From: Ascidia mentula
Lineage: Eukaryota; Chordata; Ascidiacea; Phlebobranchia; Ascidiidae
DNA length: 64,000 nt
Assembly: GCA_947561715.1 (NCBI GenBank)
Contig: OX387200.1
Coordinates: 3,350,501-3,414,500, forward strand
Direction: 5' to 3'
Shown one piece after another: positions 1 to 10,500 of the stretch; position 1 is the first letter of the stretch, and the number at the start of each line of letters is the position of its first letter. A program made the position numbers and the translations under genes. The notes under the pieces were generated by a model. That model saw only the letters and a program-made list of their open reading frames with translations, searched no databases and was not told the origin of the DNA.

Positions 1-94
1 TACCTTTGCTTGCCTACTAAATTAGAACTATAACAGCAAAGCAATTTAAGCAGTGCTATGACATAGTTCCCTAAAACAAATTTATTACATTTAG

Positions 95-263
95 GGCATA
101 TGGTAGTGAAGTGGGAGACAGAATTTACACCAATAATCCAGTCATGGATGGCACTGATATTGCAGACGCGGTTGTCTATGCTCTTGCTGCCCCAAAGCAT
201 GTTGATGTCAATGACATCATCATTATGCCTACTGCACAGAAATCTATCAATTATCCCCGATAA
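95..263 (+). CDS. Short-chain dehydrogenase/reductase, last coding exon (partial)
   Basis: The reading frame that starts just after the acceptor ttacatttag at 94 runs AYGSEVGDRIYTNNPVMDG, then a segment like DIADAVVYALAAPKHVDVND, and stops at TAA 261-263. This is the C-terminal pattern of classical SDR-family oxidoreductases of the DHRS11/YdfG kind (D-I-A-x-A-V-x-Y-x-L-x-x-P-x-H-V-x-V-N-x-I-x-x-x-P-T). In such proteins the last helix and strand follow the substrate loop. The catalytic Tyr-x-x-x-Lys and the Rossmann glycines would lie upstream, outside the window. A polyadenylation signal AATAAA lies at about 451-456. Family assignment rests on the short motif only; the exact member is not decided. 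Confidence 0.72.
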
Positions 264-902
264 ATGGTGTTTCTGTGGTAGCTATACAATATTTTGTATT
301 TTTCTTTTGCATATCAGTGTCGCAAATACTTTGTATTTGTATGTGGGAACAATTTGAGTCAAAATATTACAATCAAGCACATCTTCACAGTAGTGTTTTG
401 TTTTGATGTAATTTCATGGAAGGGAAAATTGAATCCATTAGCTATAAGATAATAAATAATGTTCTGGAAAACAGTTCTACAAAATTAACTGTATGTAGAG
501 CGTTTTTTTATCATCACGAACGTAACGATGGCCAAGGTACTTTAGGAGGCAACTAAGTACGTTAGCAGTATGCCTCCTTGTCCTTGCGGATTTGGAAAAA
601 TAAAGGTTCTCCAAAGTTAACCGAAAAGAGAATTAATTAACTTCAGCAATATCGTTTTTTTCACAAAAACACAACTATTTCGTCGAGTAGAAACACAACA
701 ATTGAATGTATAAATCACGTTTGTAGCTAAAATACGACCCTCTTTTTGCCTACGGTCATCCTACTGGTCTGGATCAAACCAAGCACGTGTTTACAATTTA
801 CATGATTCCTCTAAAAGTGAGTGAAGTAGCGACGAAATTGAAATGTAAGGTAGTGATTAATTTATTCTTTATTAACAGATTGTAGTAAGTTTACAATAAA
901 GC
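264..902. other. 3' UTR of the SDR gene, then intergenic DNA and NOP10 leader
   Basis: No coding exon is seen here. The first ~200 bases are 3' UTR with AATAAA near 451. Just before the NOP10 ATG there are two acceptor-like sites (attaacag and attgtag, about 873-886), which would suit either a 5' UTR intron or spliced-leader addition. No clear TATA box or repeat was noticed. Confidence 0.5.
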
Positions 903-1100
903 ATGTATTTGCACTATTACGTTGACGAAAGCGGAAAACGCATATACACGTTGAAAAAGATCAATCCGCTTGACAATACACCAACTCAGTCCGCACATCC
1001 AGCACGATTTTCGCCTGACGACAAATACTCAAGGCAAAGAATACTGTGCAAGCGGCGATTTGGTTTGCTCATTACCCAACAGCCACAAAAACCGATGTGA
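903..1100 (+). CDS. NOP10: H/ACA snoRNP subunit NOP10, single exon, 65 aa
   Basis: The 65-residue product is a near full-length match to animal NOP10 (64 aa in vertebrates). It opens [19 protein letters not shown] and contains the family signature [15 protein letters not shown], followed by a basic stretch and a C-terminus ending TQQP plus a few residues. NOP10 is a small core protein of the H/ACA ribonucleoprotein. It binds dyskerin and helps position the guide RNA for pseudouridylation of rRNA and snRNA in the nucleolus and Cajal bodies. The start is fixed by alignment to the conserved M-[FY]-L-x-Y-Y opening. The gene has no intron and sits only 70 bp before LINS1 on the same strand, with no AATAAA between them, so the two may be one operon. 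Confidence 0.96.
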   Translation: MYLHYYVDESGKRIYTLKKINPLDNTPTQSAHPARFSPDDKYSRQRILCKRRFGLLITQQPQKPM

Positions 1101-1170
1101 TTTATAGTGCAGCTTGACAATTCTCTGTACATATTTATTGTTATTGCTTAATAGACATTTTGTCAGTCCT
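1101..1170 (+). promoter_or_regulatory. 70-bp intercistronic gap with candidate trans-splice acceptor
   Basis: Between the NOP10 stop and the LINS1 ATG there is a short T-rich run ending acattttgtcag at 1166, four bases before the LINS1 ATG. There is no canonical polyadenylation signal and no room for an ordinary promoter. Tunicates are known to resolve such tight pairs by spliced-leader trans-splicing; that use here is inference. Confidence 0.55.
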
Positions 1171-2729
1171 ATGTTGTCCATTGAAGACTTGCAACTCATT
1201 GATTTTAAAATTTTGAAAAAACTGCAAGATTCAGAGTGCCTTTTGGCATCGGAATTGGCTTTACTCAATGTATTGCCAAAGAGTCTGCATGAACTTTTGG
1301 TACATTTGAATACAAAATGTGTTTCTTGGGAGTTTGTTGCAATATGTCTATCACATATGAGTTGCGTGCAAAACATTTGCACATGCTTGGAAGCTGCAGA
1401 TGTCTGTGAATTGCAGGGATGCAAAACCTTGTTATGTTCTGAAGAACTTTTAGCATGTCTTTTGGACATTGCTTTAAATAAAACAGTCATTTTAAGACAC
1501 ACAGCCACTGTTTCAGTTTCAAAAATTTTGTTAATAAGACAAAAGTGCAAAAACTTGCATTGTTCAACAGTGAAGTCAGTGTGTGATTTTGTACTAGTCA
1601 GCCTGGAAAACAGAAAATTTTTCGCATTAGACCTCATCACCACAATTTTAAAACTTGATGATGAAAATGAAATTGTGCCACACAAAATGCTTGATGCCTT
1701 GCTGAATAAATCTATAGTTGGTTTACAGGAACAACCAACCATTGCAAATTTTGAAACATACATAGATTTTCTGTTGAGAGCAATTGTAAGAGATACTCTG
1801 CTCAAAGACAAGGTCATTTTGCTTGAAAACTCCATTATCTTGAATTTTTTTAACGCTTGTCAAAACGCGCATGTGAGAACCAAATACTTTAAACTATTAA
1901 GGTGTTTACTCCCATTTTCCCACTTTGCTAATGGTTCGGAGTATTCTGAAGGCGTACAGACATTCACAAGAAAACTCCTTTGTGCAATGGTTGACGATAT
2001 TCCCAAGGCAATACATTACAAACAAAATGCTTGTGGATTTGGGGGGCAAAAAAGGAATGATGCAAAGACTCCATGTAGCGCAGCTGATGCAATTCTTGTG
2101 ATAAATGTGTTGCTGAGGTGTATTTCGGTTGATGTAAAAAACTTGGATGTCATTGAAAAAAGCCAAATCTGTGTTCAGCATTTGTTGAGTGAAAACGAAT
2201 GCATAAATGAAGATGAATTTCCTAGTCTGTTTGTGAAGTTTCATATGGAACAAGATGATTTGATGATCGAGGCCCTTCTGCTGCATTTAAATATTTGTTC
2301 ACTGCAAAACATGTAGGTGAAAACGCGATAAACCACTTCCTCAACACATTTGCACCATGTCAGTAAGCTTTTTCCATGTTTTGCAGGTTACGCGAAGAAC
2401 ACCCAGCGAGTTTCTACTTTTCCCCCCATCTCACATTCTTGCATCTGCTGAAGAATATATTTTTTGACAGTTCAGTTGTTCTAGATTGGCTTACATCGAA
2501 CGAGACACAATTTCTGCTCTACTTAATCAAATACATCAAGTTTGGCTTAAAATCCAAACAAAATTTATTGGCTGTGTATCATGGAGAGTCCAGCAATGTG
2601 AAAAAGTCCATTAATAAAATGTTTGGTGACCTTAAATTATCAATTCGGAGACTAGCTGCTGCCAATTTATTTCCATACTCTGAAAAACCTTTAGTACGGA
2701 ATATTGAAAATTTCCTAAACATGATTTAG
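1171..2729 (+). CDS. LINS1: Protein Lines homologue, 2 exons, 494 aa
   Basis: Exons 1171-2312 and 2387-2729 join in frame (donor AT|GTAGGT, acceptor TTTTGCAG). The join reads QNMLREEHPASF and continues into the family's C-terminal block: S-F-x-F-S-P-H-L-x-F-L-H-L-L, FFDSSVVLDWL, S-x-E-T-Q-F-L-L-Y-L-I-K-Y and, near the end, SIRRLAAANLFPYS. This matches the Lines C-terminal domain of vertebrate LINS1. The block FMEQDDxxIEALLLxL just before the intron also fits. The Drosophila relative Lines acts in embryonic patterning downstream of signalling; human LINS1 is linked to cognition. The biochemical role is poorly known. At 494 aa it is shorter than human LINS1 (757 aa). The start is the first ATG after the acceptor at 1166; an upstream in-frame ATG at 1114 lies in the intercistronic gap and would add a hydrophobic leader unlike the family. 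Confidence 0.85.
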
Positions 2730-2946
2730 GTGTAAGAACTTTTTTTGCAAAACATGCTCACATATTGACTTGCCCCTGGTGTATCTAAATACCTAATAAC
2801 CATTTATTTCTGATGCTCACTCAAGCTGCTATGTAAGGCACAAGTTGTGTTAGATATTGTTTACTTGTATTATCATCATGTGTTTTTTGACTTTGAGCGA
2901 GTGCTGTATCCTGTTGCAAATAAAAAGAACATGTATTAGCAAGGAG
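2730..2946. terminator. Overlapping 3' ends of two convergent genes
   Basis: LINS1 (plus) has AATAAA at 2919-2924, and the minus-strand gene has its own AATAAA (tttatt on the plus strand) at 2803-2808. If both are used, the two mRNAs overlap tail-to-tail over roughly 150 bases. Confidence 0.55.
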
Positions 2947-5900
2947 TCACTGCAAAACATCAGAAAACAATACTAAGGTTTTCTTTGGACTAGTAGAACC
3001 TTTTTTTGTTGAATTTTTTGCATTGTAAATAGAATAAAAACTGATAACACTAAATTTAAAAACTGACAACAAAATAAATTCAATACAAATGTAAATTTGA
3101 TTATAAGCAAGGCAAACACTAACTCACCATGACTTCCAGTCGATGATTCAGAATCTGATTTTGTTCTTTTTGTGAGTTTCTTTAGTGTTAACTCTAACCG
3201 AATGCATTCTGCCTCAACCAGTTCATCCTCCGGTATAGATGTCAATTCCGGTACTTTTCCAGTAACTTTTGGTTGCTTGCGAGGTGTGGATCGTGTCCGA
3301 ACAGTGGATTTTCTTTTTTTAGATGTCGTCTGTTTTTTCTCTGATGCAACAGATTTTTTTTGTGATTCTGAACTGGTGTTTATTTTAGTCACCACATCTT
3401 CCACTGAATTGTTGTCTACAAAACAGAGAAATGTAAATAACGTGGACACAATGCAATTGTTTAATTATTTTTGCACTATTTAGCAGTTACATTAACATAT
3501 AAGACAAAATGTAAGTGTTGATTGTCTTGATTACTTACTTTCTACTGTGGATTGTGATGGTTTTAGAATATTTTCTACATCTTCTGATATGTCTGTTTGC
3601 TCTGAATGTATACCATTAGATTCAACATCTTCAGCTTCATCCTCTGAGGTTTTCTCTATGGAGGTAGTGTCACTTATATCACTACCATCTTCTAACTCAC
3701 TGTCGTCAACTTCGCCTCTATTTTTTCTTATTGTCGACGAGTTTGGTTTGGTGTCAATGAAAAAAAGCGAGTCTGTGGAAAAAATGTTTGAATGTAAGAT
3801 TGAAATTAATCCCTCAAAAAATAAAATTTGAACCTGGCAGTAATGGAGGTTGATCGTTTGGTTCATCGTCTGTTAAATTATCTAGTTCATCTGTTACTTT
3901 TGCATCAGATTTGTCTTCTTCAACAATAACTGCAGCCACATGACAAAGCTTAAATGGGGACAAAGTAACAATAAATTAATCATTGAAGCTTTGCCCTGAA
4001 ATGTGTTTTAAAGATCCACAAAAGCACAATTCTTAACTAACATCAATTAAGTCCTCGACAGTTTCCACATCAGCTTCATCGATAAAATACTGGGTTATTG
4101 CACTTGGAGCGGAATCAATAGTAAGTGGTGTTGTGTCGAGTACGTCTTCGCCACCAGTTCTACTTACAATCCACTTATAAAAGTTGTCAGGGGCCTGAAC
4201 TTGCAAGGCTGTTGTTTTGTGTTGGTTGCTTGCCCCATAATGGGAGGATTTAAGAACTGAAATGGCCTGAAAAAGTTACAAATGTGTAGCAACAAGATTG
4301 CCCAAGCTATTGCATAATAAATTTATTGCATAAACAAACAAAGGTATTGTGACAATGCAGAATACTTAGTTTGACCGGACTGATTGTTTATGCTATTCGG
4401 TAATGGAATAAGCATCACAAAGGAAATGGTAGAAGTCATTAGCATTGTATTGTTGTAAGTATGTACCAATAAGGTTGATGTCGCATGTGATTCACCTTTT
4501 TTATCACCAAAATAAATTGCAGGTATTTTTGCGGAGAAAGATGCAATTTGCTCCAAGGGTGGTCCAATAGGACTGACTTAAAAATTGGCTCAAGCAGAGA
4601 TGCAGCACTGGCATTTGAAATTTGTGAAACTTGTGATAACGAGTCAAGTAGAAGATCGGTGTTTCCTTCTGTCAAATATTTAGCATTACTTGACACACTG
4701 AAACATCTAAGTTATTAAAAAAAGGTCATAGGGTATAAGAAATATACATGTATATCAATACTGATAAATACAACAGTGATGTACTACTGCTATGATAGCA
4801 TAATATACAAGTAAATCAGGAAAGCACAAGGCAGTGCACACAATTTGTTTAACATTTAGGAACATAGGTAACAATTTTTATGGTGGGCAGATTGTAATTT
4901 ATATGTTGGCATATTGTTTAGGCTGACTTGTTTACTGATAGTTCTGGAGTCAAGTGACATCTAATCAAATTTAATTTGGATCTTTTGCTAATCGTGTATC
5001 CTCCTTGCCACCAGACCACAAACAAATTTAATACGTGTTACTCACCAAGAAATAAATTACTATAATTCAAAAGTCTTTTTGCAGAGTCTCTGTTGTGATT
5101 TTGGCAAACATGAATTTCAAGGTCGATGTACAAAGAAAACAAGGCAGCTTGTATATGAGTTGGGTTAGGCAATTCTTGTGAAAGCTACAAAAATAGTTAC
5201 AGTGTGAAACTACTTCTCTAACTCATTTACATAAAGTTCAAACTTACCAACATTTTTCCGAAACTTCTATTTTGGAGTTGATGATGTAGAAACAGTGAGA
5301 CTTTAAAAATGTTTTCTTGAAGTTGATTAGTATTATCAGTGTTTGGTGGCAACTTTAAAGTCGATTCAACAACGTCATCAAAATAACTGAATACAAAAGT
5401 TTATCAAATATAACTACTACACACATCAGAACTAAAAGTAGAAAAAATGCCAACCTGTACAATGCATTTGCCACTGCATGAACAACCTCAGTGGAATTGC
5501 ATGAAATAGCAATATTACAGAGTTTCTGAACAACCACATTAGTTTTCACATCTTTTAGGTCATGCTTTAAAGTTCTATCAAGAATTTGCTGCAAGCAATG
5601 TTTTTGTGAGTTGTTGCAAATACACAAAAAAATTCACCATACCATAAGTTTTGGGCAATCCTTTTGGTGCATCATTAACTCTGCTATAAATGAAGATGAT
5701 GGCTTCGACAAACTTTTGGGAAGAATAATTTCGCCTGTTAATTTCGTCTTTCCACAAGACCTACAAAATGGAAAATTAAATCAAAAGCATATTTATACAA
5801 AGTTCATTCCTTACATTTCAAAAAACTTGCAATAAACATCGACATTCTTTTCAATGAACTGTTTCAGGTTGTTATGTCTTTCAGGAAGAGAGGAGATTGC

Positions 5901-6125
5901 CTCATTATAAACTGATCTCACATCGCCATGCAAAGCTTTGTCTGAAAATCAACAAACGGGTTTCCAGTCATTGAAAATATTGTTTGTGGGACATCTGGTG
6001 GACAGTGTACATCCCGAGATAGGACTAAGTTGTCACTGTTCCATAAAAAACATACCTGGTAATCGTTGGGCTATTTTCAACAAAAGCTTTTTAGCTTTTG
6101 AGTCCATTTTTGTTCTCAAATTCAT
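2947..6125 (-). CDS. Unidentified 12-exon gene, about 632 aa, helical N-half and acidic/basic C-half
   Basis: Exons on the minus strand: 6125-6056, 5941-5815, 5760-5643, 5588-5455, 5386-5248, 5184-5042, 4697-4508, 4266-4042, 3948-3834, 3772-3539, 3415-3128, 3062-2947. All joins keep one open frame; an alternative start is at 6107. The first ~380 residues look like an alpha-helical repeat protein (for example ALHGDVRSVYNEAISSLPER, then V-V-Q-K-L-C-N-I-A-I-S). The middle is acidic (ELEDGSDISDTTS), and the C-terminus is Lys/Arg-rich (SKKRKSTVRTRSTPRKQPK), as in a nuclear protein. I do not recognise the family and assign no function. The least certain points are the exon 6 donor, the exon 7 donor (TTG|GTGATA) and the acceptor of the last exon, where three candidates exist. 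It is divergent from SETD1 and convergent with LINS1. Confidence 0.65.
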
Positions 6126-7570
6126 ATGACCCTAATATGTGATGAGTGGCCTAAAATGACAAACTTCTTTCATGAAAAAGAATGTGCAATAGGACCTCAC
6201 AATAAACTTATGTCAAGAACATTGCGCCAAACATTCAAACTGTTAACATGGTGTGTGCTGATTGAACTGATCCATGGTTTTATTGTGTCAGACTACATAA
6301 ATGTAGTGTTAAATCATCTGTTCACCACAAATTTTGTTGTAGATTTGTCTTTATATTATCTATGTTTCTGCAGTTCTAGTTTGTTAACTAAAAAGTTTCC
6401 ACATGAAAACATAAATATACCCATGTGATGCATAACATAATTTTACATTTAGCTGTTTGAAACTCCTTTTGTTTCAAAGTGTTAAATTTGGACAAAAAAA
6501 AGTATTGTGAAACATTTCCCCCCTCAGGATCAATTCGGTCTATGAAACTCATACAATGATACAAACACGAGGTCTTGACGCCGTGAAGGACTGAAGACAA
6601 TGAGGCTTTTCAGGACATTGAACAGACGTGAAAATTTGCGATGGTTAAAATTTGTGTTGCTTGTATTTAACAACACGAACAAATAAATCCGTGCATGTAG
6701 CCAGATTATATGTGTACATTTGGAACAAAATAATCGCAAAAAAGGCAAAGCAAAGCTCTTAAATGTCCAATGTACAACAAAATTTTAGATTTATTCGTCG
6801 CAAGATTTTACGCATGTTTTGAATCCCCTTTTTCTTAATGCCGTGATGCATTGTGGGTCGAATCATGATGGTGAATCGCAAATCGAGTGAAAACAGAAGT
6901 AACAGAACTTCTCCGTTGCGTGTTGTTTGTGACAAAACCGGAGTGGAAATAGTCGCATAAAGAACAGGAGACAGTTTTCTAGTAAACTGTTGTTATTTAG
7001 TTAAATGTCTTGCTTATTTTGAGTTCAGCAAAAGTTTGTCAATGCGGCAAACTGACTTGGAGCAAAACGCCGCCAATCGGCCACCCTGTTACTACGCTAC
7101 GCAAATTTGGCGTTTTTCCAGTAAAGTGAAACGTAGTTTGTGGCATTTTTGTTGAATATTGGTTTTAGTGTTTATGCAACGTTCACTGTTGTTTAAACTT
7201 TTGATGCTTGTTCTGAGCAGCACTGGTTCCTTGTTACAGTTATCATTGGTACACTATTGTTACTTGGCGTTACACAAGACAAGTCAAGGGTGTTATATTA
7301 TTGATAATACAAATATTCTTGTTGTCCATAGAGGAACTTGCAGTGACGGTGTTAGCCCACTGGTTTTAGTTAAGGGAAGATCTTGAAATTTGTTTTTCTT
7401 TTTTTGATGCTCAATAAAAAATTGTTATGACATCTCACCATTGTCAAATTTACAGGTTTCGGCCATTTGTAAATAATGTGACAGATGATTTAGTCATGTA
7501 CGTTTGTTGGTGACATAGACATGTATAATCCTGAAATGTCAATCACCGTTGTAACATAGAAACCAATAAA
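6126..7570. promoter_or_regulatory. Divergent intergenic region between the unknown gene and SETD1
   Basis: About 1.4 kb separates two divergent starts. Short open frames occur but show no conserved motif or splice structure. The stretch 6830-7130 is somewhat richer in GC (atgcattgtgggtcg, cgccaatcggccaccctg) and is the most likely core promoter and 5' leader area for SETD1. No TATA box can be assigned with confidence. Confidence 0.4.
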
Positions 7571-10500
7571 ATGGCCCAAAGGCCCCAACATGGCACCCAG
7601 GACCCTCCGGTGCAGAGGTGCAATTTTAAGCTAATTGTAGACCCCATGTTAAAAAAAGGACAACAAAAGTTGGTGCGCTACAATGGCGAAAAGTATAGCA
7701 GTGAGGTAAAGATGAATTGCCAAACAGCTTTTTTGCAGTGTGACAATGTTTTTGTGCTATGCAGAACCATGGGCAAGGTCCGTTGGTTGTAAGGGATCCA
7801 AGGCCGAGGACATCAAGGCTTTGGTCAAAGCGGGAAAGGGCTGATTTGCCAGTGCCTAGATATAAGGTTTGTGTTTTAAGTAAAACAGGTTGGTTTTAAT
7901 AAGTATAAATACTACTTGTGTTTCAAACTGCAAGTGAACAAATGCAATGTAATGATACTTATACTTTAAACTAAGCCTCAACATATTTTAGGCAAAACAT
8001 AGATAGTCCACCATGTGCAGCAACAACAACCTCACAAGGAAATGTTTACACTACGATTACATTTGGCCATTTTGTTTCAAGATTGATGAGTTTTACATTG
8101 GAGCCATACCTCCAAGGGAAATCACCTTCTCAAAGCTAAACGACAATGTGACTAAACAGTTCATTGAACAGTTATGTGGCAAGTTTGGAAAGCTGGAGCG
8201 TGTACGCGTTTACTATCACCCAAAAACCGATAAGCACATGGGTCTTGCCAAGGTAAATATTTATTTATGTAGTGTGTTGGCTGTTCATTTCCTGTGGCTC
8301 AAATGTGCATCAGTGGTATTAGTACCTGTATTAGTGATGTGTTGCGGTACCCGGACCCGACCAGATATTGACCAATTTTCAATACCTGGACCCGGCCGGA
8401 TAATACACTCAATTTTACTGGATAGTTGGAAAGGCATTTATGTCCTAAAAACCGACAAACATTTCACAAATTACTTGTTTTTGGGACCCAGTCTGTGATA
8501 CTCGCCGACTTCCGATTTTTCTGTTGTTCGTTATTAAGGTTTTTTCGTGACATGTTATTAATGCCCACGTTGATTTGTTCCACTCATGATAAGCTAACCT
8601 AAACATAGCATTCTGTTTGGCATTCAAACATTTTTGCCATACCGATAAAATACACGAATCGTTGTTAACAAACTGCCGGATCCAAATTATCCGGCTGGAT
8701 TTGATTGATAACTATCTAGATTTGGCCGGGCCGTATAATTTGGAACCGGGAACATCACTAACCTGTATGTATCAGATGTAAAAACTGTTCTGTGTTGATA
8801 GGTTGTGTTTGCATCTATAAAATCTGCTGCCCAGTGCATAGAGAACCTCCATCAAACGTCCATTATGGGAAATGTCATTAGTGCAGTCATTGATTCTAAA
8901 GGTAAAATGATTTTTCATTTGTGTGACTTTTTTTATGATACTGCAAATGTTTAGTAATGTCCCCAACCATTTTCAATGCAAAGAAACAATTAAAAAAAAT
9001 CCTGTGAACAACTGATAGGTTACTTCCTCAGTAAATTTGTTGCTACACCATGAAATGTTTAAATACAGTAATGTGATTTTTTGCTGCATTGTAACTTCAT
9101 TGTATGTAGGCGAAGTATTGAAAAGGCTGCACCATAAAATAATCAAGGGAGAATTAATCGCTGAAACAATGCCAGATGTCATTCGACATACACAGGAAAA
9201 ACCTGCTGTCAGACCTACCAATAGAAGGAAATCCTCACAAGATGACCCAAGGTGGTTCAATTAATTCATATGCCCTCTTCAAGCATTACATTACTGACAA
9301 TTTTGAATTTTTCACCCAGAAGAAGGCAATCTACAGACAGTTTGCCTGACAACTCATTTGGTGGTCTCAGTCATTCTATGTCTACTTCCTCTGGTCCACG
9401 AACACCTCCTATGTTTTCACAGCCTGATGGACCTCATACACCTCCAATGCATGACAATCAGTTCTTTCATAACCAGGTACATTTATACAGCATTTGTAGT
9501 CATGTTGTTTTGCCTTGTCACATGTAGTATTGTTTTGGATAAATGTCTTGTGTTAAGTGAGCTGTTTTTATCTATTAGTTCTCATCATTGCACTTGGTGA
9601 CTGGTTGCGATCTTGCCTGCCAAATGGCCAGTCGAATACCTGTCTGCAGCATACTTAAAACATATTATTGGCTCCAGTGTTTGTAACGCTTTGTCATTTG
9701 TGTTTGTCCAGGATTCTAACCAAGAAATGAATCATCAATTTCATCCACTTGATCAACAACATAGAAAACATCCTCAACCACAAAAGCCAACTCCGTCATT
9801 AAAAATTCCTCCTCCTTTTCCCCCAAGAGATCAGAAAAATGCCCAATCCTTGGAATCAGGATATGGTAGTCATCCCAACAGCGCAACTCTACCACCAGAG
9901 CAGTCCCCAAATCTTCTTGGAGCGGACTCTGGTAATGATATTCCCGGTTCTTCTCTGTTCGGGTCCCGTCGTGCAAGTGTTGGATCGTCCGATCATCTCC
10001 CAAAACATGATATCAAGGAAGAGTCTCGCAAGAAACACAAAAAAAAACATAAGAAGAAAAAGAAGAGGGAAGGTTCTCACCATCATAGTTCAGATCAGGA
10101 TTCAGACATGGATGCACCACAAAAACCTTTGTGGTCAAAAGACCTGGAAAATAGAATTGACTCCCTGTTGTCAGAGCAAAACGAGAGATTTAACTTGAAA
10201 GAAACGCGTCATAAAGGTGGGCCAGTAAAGGATAGGCGTCCTAGTGAAATTTCCCAAAGGTCATCCTCCAATGAATACTACTCGGGTAATGAACAACATC
10301 AGACTCGGCGCTACACCAACAGAAAAATTAGGGTTTCAGATGACCGAGAAGATGGAGAATGCTCTGGTGATGAACAGGGCAGTTCTGCATCTGGTGACAA
10401 CACAACTGTAACAGAAGCCCCATCGAAACAAGTGAGCCACTCAGATTCTGACTCTGATCACAGGCCTATGTCTCCTGTAGTAAAAACAAGTACAAGGGAA

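Noticed and set aside
1029-1835. 268-codon open frame on the minus strand
   Set aside because: It is antisense to the well-supported LINS1 exon, has no family features, and is explained as a shadow of that coding sequence.
7159-7386. 75-codon open frame upstream of SETD1
   Set aside because: No conserved features; it lies in the promoter and leader region and has no splice relation to SETD1 exon 1.
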